Shown here: piece after piece, positions 57,895 through 64,000 of the stretch
Layout: each line of letters opens with the position of its first letter
Position numbering within the stretch: the first letter of the stretch is position 1
From: Pseudomonas frederiksbergensis
GTDB taxonomy: Bacteria; Pseudomonadota; Gammaproteobacteria; Pseudomonadales; Pseudomonadaceae
DNA length: 64,000 nucleotides
Assembly: GCF_003732275.1 (NCBI RefSeq)
Contig: NZ_MOBM01000021.1
Span: forward strand, 62,001 to 126,000
Direction: 5' to 3'
Program-made: the position numbers and the translations under genes
Notes under the pieces: generated by a model
The model's input: only the letters and a program-made list of their open reading frames with translations
Database searches by the model: none
What the model was told of the DNA's origin: nothing

Positions 57895-59610
57895 TTAGTT
57901 GCTCTTTTCATCCTTGCTGATAGAGACACTTTGCAGTGCCTTTCGTGCCTGTTGTTTGCGCAACAGTTGCCAGTGGCTGAGAACGGTTTTCGGTGCCCAG
58001 ATCTGTGGCTCGGAAGCTTCGAAGCTGTCGGCAAGTTCACGCTCGGCCACGGTGGCGCTGGCCAGTTTGAAGGCTTGCTCCAGATCGTCGGTCTGATTCA
58101 GCGCCTGGGCGAACAGCGCGTCGCCGAAATATGTGAAGTTGGCTTCCTCCGAACACCCAAAGGACACTCGATCGGCGCGCGAGGCGGTCATGATCAACGT
58201 GCGTTCGTCCTTTAGGGCGGGGATGAAGCCGCCGGAATAGCAGGATGAAATCACGATGATTTTGTCGCGCTTCTTCAGGGGCGCGAGGACGGCGGCCAGT
58301 TCGTCGGCCGGCAGGTCGGCCAGTTCCATGCGTGGCTGGTCGAGCACCAGTTCGTGTTCACTGGAACCATGGCTGGTCAGGTAAATGAACAGCAAATCTT
58401 CCGGACCGCTGCGCTCTGCCAGGGTCAGGGCGGCGCGGCGCAGGTTTTCCCGGGTGGCCATCGGCCGGTCGCCCAGATGGTCGCGATGATTGACCAGGCG
58501 GATCTGGCCAAAGGCGCCGAACCGGCTGGCGAGCATGTTGGCGACGTAGTCGGACTCGCGCAGGAACACGCTCTGCTTGCCATCACCCCCCAGGGTCAAG
58601 GTGTACAGTTCGACCGCCGGGGTCGAGGCCGGCACGTTGGCCAGTGCATCGTCGAGCAAGCGACCTTGAGCCAGCAAGCCGAGTTCGAGAGGGTCGGGCA
58701 GCAGCTTGCCGTCGGCGTCGCGCACGCGCTGACTATTGATCCAGGTGCCGCTTTGCACCGTGCCATCGGTCAGCACCAGAGTGCCTTGGCCCTGATAGTT
58801 GTCACCGTCGAACTGACCGACATAGAAACTGCCATCGGCCAGGTTCAAGCGACCCTTACCGGTGAAACGCCAGTCGCTGAACTGACCGATGTAGTGACTG
58901 CCGTCGGCGCCGATCAACTCGCCCTTGCCGCTGAGCACGCCTTCCTTGAAGTGACCCAGCCAGACATCGCCATCGGCGTTCTCGTAGCGACCCTTGCCGT
59001 GCAGTTGATTGTTCTTGAAACCGCCGACATAGATATCGCCATCGGCGCTATTGAAGGTGCCATTGCCTTCCAGCTGGCCGTCGACGAAATGCCCGGTGAA
59101 CTGATTGCCGCTGGCATCGCTGCGCTGGCCTTCGCCGTTGGGTTTGCCGTGGGCGAATTGACCTTGGTACTGGCTGCCGTCTTCGAGTTCCAGACGACCG
59201 AGCCCTGAATATTGATCGGCTTTGAATTCGCCGCGGTAGGTCATGGCGTTTTCTTTGAGGGTACCTTCACCCTCGCGTCGACCCGCCTTGAAACCGCCGG
59301 TATAGCTGCTGCCAGTGGTGGTCAGCGTGCCTTGGCCGTCGAATAGCCCTTGCTGGAATTGCCCGCGATAGACCTCGCCGTTGCTGCCGTGCCATTCGCC
59401 TTGGCCATGCCATTGGCCCTTGTCGAACTGGCCGGCGTACCAGCTGCCGTTCGGGTAATCGATGCGGCCCTCGCCTTGCAGCAAGCCATTGACCAGGTCA
59501 CCGCGATAGCGTCCGCCGTCCGGCAGGCGGGCATCGGGGGGCAACAGCGATTCGCCGTCGCCGCAAGCGGTGAGCAACAGGGTCAGAGCAAGGAGTGCAA
59601 GTGGGCGCAT
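57895..59610 (-). CDS. Lipoprotein with MORN repeats and C13 caspase-like domain
   Basis: The 571-residue protein starts with a lipoprotein signal (RPLALLALTLLLTAC, lipid on Cys16). From about residue 35 to 286 come eleven 22-23-residue MORN repeats of the form YxGxFxxGxxxGxGxxxxxDGxx. The C-terminal 280 residues hold a caspase/legumain-like (C13) fold: catalytic His in FIYLTSHGSSEHEL (about 415) and Cys in VISSCYSGGF (about 458), with the preceding hydrophobic strands. Both catalytic residues are intact. Placement of a lipid-anchored protease with a MORN scaffold at the envelope is established in part by family annotation; its substrate is unknown. ATG at 59610 fits the signal. Confidence 0.88.
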   Translation of the reverse strand: MRPLALLALTLLLTACGDGESLLPPDARLPDGGRYRGDLVNGLLQGEGRIDYPNGSWYAGQFDKGQWHGQGEWHGSNGEVYRGQFQQGLFDGQGTLTTTGSSYTGGFKAGRREGEGTLKENAMTYRGEFKADQYSGLGRLELEDGSQYQGQFAHGKPNGEGQRSDASGNQFTGHFVDGQLEGNGTFNSADGDIYVGGFKNNQLHGKGRYENADGDVWLGHFKEGVLSGKGELIGADGSHYIGQFSDWRFTGKGRLNLADGSFYVGQFDGDNYQGQGTLVLTDGTVQSGTWINSQRVRDADGKLLPDPLELGLLAQGRLLDDALANVPASTPAVELYTLTLGGDGKQSVFLRESDYVANMLASRFGAFGQIRLVNHRDHLGDRPMATRENLRRAALTLAERSGPEDLLFIYLTSHGSSEHELVLDQPRMELADLPADELAAVLAPLKKRDKIIVISSCYSGGFIPALKDERTLIMTASRADRVSFGCSEEANFTYFGDALFAQALNQTDDLEQAFKLASATVAERELADSFEASEPQIWAPKTVLSHWQLLRKQQARKALQSVSISKDEKSN

Positions 59611-59723
59611 AGCGGGATCCGGGCAATTAGGCAACGGAGTATGCCGCAGCTATGTGTCGCATTTATAGGGACACGGCAGAGACACGGCGCGAAACAGCGT
59701 GGCTGCTTCGCATCCGGGATGCT

Positions 59724-60179
59724 TTACACGAAGCAGAGGGACAGTGGCTCGGCGATATACGCCGGTTTGTCCGACCCTTCGATTTCAAGCGTGGCGGTGG
59801 CCTTGAGCAACCATTGGCCGGGTTTCTTCTCGATGACCTCGTTCATGTCGACCTTGAGTCGAACCCTGGAATTGACCTTCACAGGCTGGATGAAACGCAC
59901 GCTATCCAGGCCGTAGTTAACCACCATTTTCGCGCCTTCTGGCAGGATGAGGATGTCTTCCATCAGTTTGGGGATCAGTGACAACGACAGGAAACCATGG
60001 GCAATGGTGCTGCCAAAAGGTGTTTGCGCAGCTTTGACCGGGTCGACATGGATGAACTGATAATCGCCTGTGGCTTCGGCGAACAGGTTGATGCGTTCCT
60101 GATCGATGGTGAGCCACTGGGAACGTCCGAGTTCCTTGCCGACATAATCTTTGAGCTCCGCAACTGGAACATAGGGCAT
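59724..60179 (-). CDS. MaoC family (R)-specific enoyl-CoA hydratase-like protein
   Basis: The 151-residue protein has the hydratase-2 motif FAEATGDYQFIHVDPVKAAQTPFGSTIAHGF, with the catalytic Asp and His. It probably hydrates trans-2-enoyl-CoA to the (R)-3-hydroxy form or is a related hot-dog protein. GGAG lies eight bases before the ATG at 60179. Monocistronic. Confidence 0.88.
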   Translation of the reverse strand: MPYVPVAELKDYVGKELGRSQWLTIDQERINLFAEATGDYQFIHVDPVKAAQTPFGSTIAHGFLSLSLIPKLMEDILILPEGAKMVVNYGLDSVRFIQPVKVNSRVRLKVDMNEVIEKKPGQWLLKATATLEIEGSDKPAYIAEPLSLCFV

Positions 60180-60325
60180 TGAGACTCTCCTTGGGTTCAT
60201 CGGTTTTTAGTTTTTCGAGCGGGGGGGATGACCTCCCTTGCGAACCACTTTAGATCAACATGACAAATAGTTCCGGTCAACTAACCATGCTTTTGGCGAA
60301 TGCCGATTCATAGCGTTGGCGTGCT

Positions 60326-60331
60326 TATAAT
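60326..60331 (+). promoter_or_regulatory. Consensus -10 hexamer of lrgA-lrgB
   Basis: TATAAT, 42 bases before the lrgA start; no good -35 at 16-18 bases. A degenerate REP start (TGTGGGAGCGC, 60347-60357) lies between it and the gene. Confidence 0.5.
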
Positions 60332-60373
60332 GTCGGGCCCCTTCTTTGTGGGAGCGCGCGTGGGAGATGATGG

Positions 60374-60736
60374 ATGTTGTTACGTGGCCTGACCTGGCTG
60401 GTGCTTTTTCAATTGCTCGGCACCGCCCTCAATCATCTGTTTTTGCCGGTACTGCCGGGGCCGATTGTTGGCCTGTTGTTGCTGCTGGGGTATCTGATTA
60501 TCCGCGGTCAAGTCGGCGAGCCGCTGAGCCTGGCGGCCAGCAGCCTGTTGCGTTACCTGCCGTTGCTGCTGGTGCCGCCGGCGGTGGGGGTGATGGTTTA
60601 CGCCGCCGACATTGCCGCGGATTTCTGGGCGATCACTGGCGCATTGGTGTTGTCGCTGCTGTTGTCCATGGCCTTTGCCGGCGTGCTGATGCAGCGCATG
60701 GTCAAGCACCATGCCCATCCCGAGGACGGCCAATGA
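60374..60736 (+). CDS. lrgA: CidA/LrgA family holin-like protein
   Basis: The 120-residue membrane protein has four hydrophobic segments and the family motif LGTALNHLFLPVLPGPIVGLLLLLGYL, plus LRYLPLLLVPPAVGVMVY. It would form pores that control murein hydrolase export or metabolite overflow. It overlaps lrgB by four bases. The REP fragment just upstream supplies GGGAG near its ribosome site. Confidence 0.88.
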   Translation: MLLRGLTWLVLFQLLGTALNHLFLPVLPGPIVGLLLLLGYLIIRGQVGEPLSLAASSLLRYLPLLLVPPAVGVMVYAADIAADFWAITGALVLSLLLSMAFAGVLMQRMVKHHAHPEDGQ

Positions 60737-61449
60737 TGTTCGATTGGCATGGCGCCTGGGCGTCGGTGATTCATCATCCGCTGTTCGGCATTGGCGTGAC
60801 GCTGGGTGCGTATCAGTTGGTGTTGGCGGCATTCGAGAAAACCCGCTGGATCTTTCTGCAACCGGTGCTGGTCTCCATGTTGCTGGTTATCGGTGTACTG
60901 GTGGGTTGCGGCCTGAGCTACGCCGAATACCGCAAGAGCACCGAGATCCTGAGCATCTTGCTCGGGCCGGCCACTGTTGCACTGGCGGTGCCGCTGTACC
61001 TCAACCTGCGGCGGATCCGGCAGTTGTTCTGGCCGATATTTACTACGCTGGTGATAAGTGGCGTGGTCGCCACGGGCATGGGCGTATTGCTGGGCTGGTG
61101 GTTCGGTGCCGAACACATGATCCTGATGACCATGGCACCCAAATCGGTCACCTCGCCGATTGCCATGCTGGTGGCGGAGCAGATTGGTGGCGTCGCGGCG
61201 CTGGCGGCGGTGTTCGTGTTGATCACCGGGGTGATCGGGGCGATCTTCGGGCCGAGTCTTTTGACAAGGCTTGGTGTCCACAGTCCTGAGGCGCGCGGTA
61301 TGGCGCTGGGCATGACGGCGCACGCGGTCGGCACTGCGGTGGCGATGCAGGAAAGTGAAGAGTGCGGTGCCTTCGCGGCACTGGCGATGAGTCTGATGGG
61401 CGTGGCCACGGCGGTATTCCTGCCGTTGGCGGTGTCGATGGTGGTGTAA
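60733..61449 (+). CDS. lrgB: LrgB family protein
   Basis: The 238-residue protein has about eight transmembrane segments and the LrgB text MAPKSVTSPIAMLVAEQIGG and GVHSPEARGMALGMTAHAVGTA. It works with LrgA in pairs of the Cid/Lrg type. ATG at 60733 or 60736. Confidence 0.9.
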   Translation: MMFDWHGAWASVIHHPLFGIGVTLGAYQLVLAAFEKTRWIFLQPVLVSMLLVIGVLVGCGLSYAEYRKSTEILSILLGPATVALAVPLYLNLRRIRQLFWPIFTTLVISGVVATGMGVLLGWWFGAEHMILMTMAPKSVTSPIAMLVAEQIGGVAALAAVFVLITGVIGAIFGPSLLTRLGVHSPEARGMALGMTAHAVGTAVAMQESEECGAFAALAMSLMGVATAVFLPLAVSMVV

Positions 61450-61459
61450 GGAAATGTCT

Positions 61460-62050
61460 ATGAGTCTGCCGCTTTTTCCGCTGAACACGGTGCTGTTTCC
61501 GGACTGCATCCTCGACTTGCAGATCTTCGAGGCGCGCTACCTGGACATGATCGGTCGCTGCATGAAACAGGGCGGCGGCTTCGGCGTGGTGTGCATCCTC
61601 GACGGTGAAGAAGTCGGCATCGCCCCTGAAGGCTACGCACGGGTGGGGTGCGAGGCGCTGATCACCGATTTCCATCAGCAGGACAACGGCCTGTTGGGCA
61701 TTCGGGTGAAGGGCGGGCGGCGTTTCCACGTTGTGCGCACCGAGGTGCAGCGCAACCAGTTGATCGTCGCCGAAGTCGAGTGGCTGGAAGACGAGCCCGA
61801 ACAACCGCTACAGGATGAGGACGCCGACCTGGTCGCGCTGCTCAAGGCTTTGGCGGAGCACCCGATGGTCGAAGCGCTGAGCATGGGCACCGAAGCGACG
61901 GGGCAACAGTCACTGGCCAATCAGTTGGCGTATCTGCTGCCGTTTGCCGAGGTGGACAAGATAGACCTGCTGCAACTTGATGATCCGCAGCAGCGGCTGG
62001 ATGCGATTCAGGCGTTGCTGGATGAGTTGCAGGGTGAGTTGTTTGCCTGA
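61460..62050 (+). CDS. LON N-terminal substrate-binding domain protein
   Basis: The 196-residue protein begins MSLPLFPLNTVLFPDCILDLQIFEARYLDMI, the typical Lon N-domain start, and has no ATPase or protease domain. Such small LonN proteins are found in many Proteobacteria; their function is not settled. AAGGA lies seven bases before the ATG at 61460; an ATG six bases earlier is too close to it. Confidence 0.85.
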   Translation: MSLPLFPLNTVLFPDCILDLQIFEARYLDMIGRCMKQGGGFGVVCILDGEEVGIAPEGYARVGCEALITDFHQQDNGLLGIRVKGGRRFHVVRTEVQRNQLIVAEVEWLEDEPEQPLQDEDADLVALLKALAEHPMVEALSMGTEATGQQSLANQLAYLLPFAEVDKIDLLQLDDPQQRLDAIQALLDELQGELFA

Positions 62051-62058
62051 CGTGCGCT

Positions 62059-62121
62059 AAAAGATCGCAGAAAATTGGCGTACACCCTGAAGGAGCTGCC
62101 GAAGGCTGCGATCTTTTGATC
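62059..62121. repeat. Family-3 repeat, degenerate pair
   Basis: AAAAGATCGCAG and a complete GGAGCTGCCGAAGGCTGCG-ATCTTTTGAT copy face each other. The element ends one base before the stop codon of the PAP2 gene. Confidence 0.75.
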
Positions 62122-62122
62122 T

Positions 62123-63439
62123 TCAGTACGCATACCTCAACATCGCATGCGGCATGTGCCTCAACACAAAGAAACCGAACAATGCCACCAATGAAGGCAA
62201 CACCAGCCACCAGATTTTCGGCGGTATGGCGGTGAGCGAAGTCTGGCGTTGAGTCAGCCAAAGGCTGGCCGCACACACGCATGCCGCCAGCATCGCGCCG
62301 GCCAGTACATCGGTCGGCCAGTGTGCGCCCAGGTACACCCGTGACAAGGCAATCGTCAGCGCCGGCAAGCAGCCCACCAATAACCAAGTCAGGCGCATGC
62401 GCGGCGGTTGTCCGCGACCCGCCAGCACCGCGAGCGTCAAGAACAGCGCGAAAGAGCCCGAGGCATGGCCGCTGGGCATGCTGTAGCTGGTCAGTGGATC
62501 ACTCAGCACTTCCGGGCGCACACGGGCGAAAAAGTGTTTGGTCGCGGTGTTGCCTAGCGCGGTGAACAGCAGGGTGCCGCCAGCGAAGAGCGCGTGTCGC
62601 CATTGTCGTGCCAGCAACAGCAACACTGTCAGCAGGGCGCTGAGCATAAACATGTTGCGGAATTCACCGATCAGCGTGAACACCACGGCTACTTCATCGA
62701 GCGCCGGGCTGCGGTGTTCCTGTATCAAGGTCATCAACCCCTGGTCGAGGGCGGTCAGGTGCGGATAGCCGATGAACAGACCGGCCAGGATCAGCAAACT
62801 CAGGCTGGTAATCAGCACCGTGGCCTTGCGATGACGGCGCAGGCTGCTGTTGATGCTCAGCCCCACCATCACCGCGATACTGCCCGCGACGATCCCGGCC
62901 TCAGGCCAGAAACCTTCCGGCAACGGCAAGCGAATGGCCGCTCCCGTGGCCCAGCCGGGCAGCAGATAGGCAACGCTCCAGCCCGCGGCAGCCAACAGGC
63001 TGACGACGGCGAAGCGCGGGAACGGCATGTCGAACATCCCGGCGACCATTGGCAGCATTGGTCGCAGCGGGCCGATAAAGCGTCCGACCAACAGGCTGGC
63101 GATGCCATAGCGCTGAAAATACGCCTCGGCGCCGGCCATCCATTCCGGGTGATGGCGCAACCCCGGCAGGCGACGGATGTTCTGGTGGAAATGTCGCCCT
63201 AAAAAGTACGAAACGATGTCGCCCAGCACACCGCCGAGGAAACCCAGCAGCAGCGTTTCACCCAATGGCAGCGCGCCACTGCCGGCCAGCACCGTCACGG
63301 CAAACAGCAACACCGTGCCAGGCACGATCAGTCCGACAATCGCCAGGCATTCCATACACGCCACTACGAACACTGCCGCGGCCAGCCATTGCGGATTGAC
63401 CGTCAACCAACCGGTCACGCTATCGAGCCATGGGCCCAT
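62123..63439 (-). CDS. DedA-PAP2 fusion protein
   Basis: The 438-residue protein fuses two domains. Residues 1 to about 190 are a DedA/SNARE-associated membrane domain (GTVLLFAVTVLAGSGALPLGETLLLGFLGGVLGDIVSYFLGR, RFIGPLRPMLPMVAGMFDM). Residues about 220-438 are a PAP2 phosphatase with all three motifs: KHFFARVRP, PSGH and SRVYLGAHWPTD. PAP2 enzymes dephosphorylate lipid phosphates such as undecaprenyl diphosphate or phosphatidate on the outer face. The DedA half could move the product. Both catalytic sets are intact. Confidence 0.9.
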   Translation of the reverse strand: MGPWLDSVTGWLTVNPQWLAAAVFVVACMECLAIVGLIVPGTVLLFAVTVLAGSGALPLGETLLLGFLGGVLGDIVSYFLGRHFHQNIRRLPGLRHHPEWMAGAEAYFQRYGIASLLVGRFIGPLRPMLPMVAGMFDMPFPRFAVVSLLAAAGWSVAYLLPGWATGAAIRLPLPEGFWPEAGIVAGSIAVMVGLSINSSLRRHRKATVLITSLSLLILAGLFIGYPHLTALDQGLMTLIQEHRSPALDEVAVVFTLIGEFRNMFMLSALLTVLLLLARQWRHALFAGGTLLFTALGNTATKHFFARVRPEVLSDPLTSYSMPSGHASGSFALFLTLAVLAGRGQPPRMRLTWLLVGCLPALTIALSRVYLGAHWPTDVLAGAMLAACVCAASLWLTQRQTSLTAIPPKIWWLVLPSLVALFGFFVLRHMPHAMLRYAY

Positions 63440-63510
63440 AAAAACAACTCCATCGAATAATCAACCGGTCCCAAGGGACGAACACAATCTTCAAAACCCT
63501 ACAGATCCCA

Positions 63511-63599
63511 TGTGGGAGCGAGCCTGCTCGCGATAGCGGAGTGTCAGGCGACATCTACTTCGACGGTCAGTCTGCTATCGCGAGCAGGCTCGCTCCCAC
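63511..63599. repeat. REP pair, convergent class (89 bp)
   Basis: Inverted REP cores downstream of the DedA-PAP2 gene start, before the glycosylase gene end. Confidence 0.9.
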
Positions 63600-63616
63600 C
63601 ATGGGTTTTCCAATAT

Positions 63617-64000
63617 TCAGGACAACAAAAAATAATCGCGACCTTCGACTTGCCCCCGGCGCAGCGGGTTACGCGTGCAGTAAAGTGCGTAAGCCGCATC
63701 AACAAAGCGGTACATCAAATGTTCGTCGCGCCCGTGGGGAATGCCCAGGCGTGTGGTCTGGATGATGTGGCCGGGCGCCGGCCCGACATCTTCCACCAGC
63801 AATACCTCATGGTCGAAGCGCTTGGCGTCCCAGACCGGCACCTTCAGCCCCAGCGCTTTGCAAAGCAGCGTCTGCCCGGCACACAGCTTTTGCGAGGGGC
63901 GAGGGCGGCCCTGAGCATCGGGATTGTTCAATAGCATCTGCGCCAGGCTCGCCGGCCCGCTCAGTTCGTCGACCCATGGATAGGCGGATTTGATCAGCAC
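63617..64000 (-). CDS. 3-methyladenine DNA glycosylase, C-terminal part
   Basis: The frame enters from the right window edge; 127 residues are seen. The text GPASLAQMLLNNP, QKLCAGQTLLCKALGL and TTRLGIPHGRDEHLMYRFVD matches the AAG/MPG glycosylase fold, which removes alkylated and deaminated purines. The N-terminal half, including the active-site Tyr and Glu, is outside the window. The gene order (PA4010-like end of the block) supports it. Confidence 0.82.
   Translation of the reverse strand: MLIKSAYPWVDELSGPASLAQMLLNNPDAQGRPRPSQKLCAGQTLLCKALGLKVPVWDAKRFDHEVLLVEDVGPAPGHIIQTTRLGIPHGRDEHLMYRFVDAAYALYCTRNPLRRGQVEGRDYFLLS

Noticed and set aside
1380..63599. CRISPR array
   Set aside because: The repeats are scattered singly at gene ends as inverted pairs, with no regularly spaced direct repeats and no cas genes.

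Overview
The window is chromosomal DNA of a fluorescent-group Pseudomonas. The evidence is GC-rich codon use in all long frames, dense REP palindromes of the P. fluorescens type between genes, an OprG porin with an Anr-type promoter, and a gene order from about 18.6 kb to the right end that follows, as I remember it, the PA4069 to PA4010 block of P. aeruginosa PAO1. I see no rRNA, tRNA, CRISPR array, complete insertion sequence or intact prophage. Most of the window is core genome.

Layout. 1-4.8 kb: partial K+ channel, rhomboid protease, a yjfI-pspA envelope-stress pair behind two copies of a perfect palindrome, and a cysteine hydrolase divergent from a GlxA-type regulator. 5.1-6.9 kb: a DUF3182 protein with ATP-grasp-like features, overlapping an alpha/beta hydrolase gene. 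7-11 kb: a four-gene operon with 4-base overlaps (DUF72, ybhP-like, clsB, ybhN-like). 11.7-18.3 kb: YbiO-type MscS channel and the large helicase Lhr. 18.6-27.6 kb: two sugar-nucleotide SDR genes, oprG, a zinc-linked ABC cluster (zrgA-like, ATPase, permease, DUF3299) behind a Zur-like site, a small conserved protein, a CnoX-type thioredoxin, a methyltransferase and a YbaY-type lipoprotein.

27.7-42 kb is the riboflavin and isoprenoid block: nrdR-ribD-ribE-ribBX-ribH-nusB-thiL-pgpA, then a solute-binding protein, ribA, a small membrane protein, a BtuF-like protein, and on the other strand btuB, dxs, ispA and xseB. RibBX has lost the GTP cyclohydrolase II residues and the separate ribA supplies that step. 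A MITE-like element lies between nusB and thiL. From 42 to 43.7 kb the order breaks: a gene-poor, repeat-rich stretch and an orphan S24-type phage repressor replace core genes. 43.7-54.7 kb holds ppa, mtfA, a dedA gene, a GNAT gene and the ethanolamine pathway (eutC, eutB, eat, aldehyde dehydrogenase, eatR), with two clear sigma-54 promoters. 54.8-64 kb holds mpl, ubiX, a YceK-like lipoprotein, an SDR-like gene, a lipoprotein fusing MORN repeats to a caspase-like domain, a MaoC protein, lrgA-lrgB, a Lon-N protein, a DedA-PAP2 fusion and a partial 3-methyladenine glycosylase.

Three repeat families fill almost every operon boundary: 18 paired REP elements in two orientation classes of narrow length, a second GTGGCGAGGGAGC family, and a third TGTAGGAGCTGCCG family. 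Nothing here is a clearly new system. The best leads for uncharacterised biology are the DUF3182-hydrolase pair, the MORN-caspase lipoprotein, the zinc-linked ABC cluster, and the duplicated operator of yjfI-pspA.
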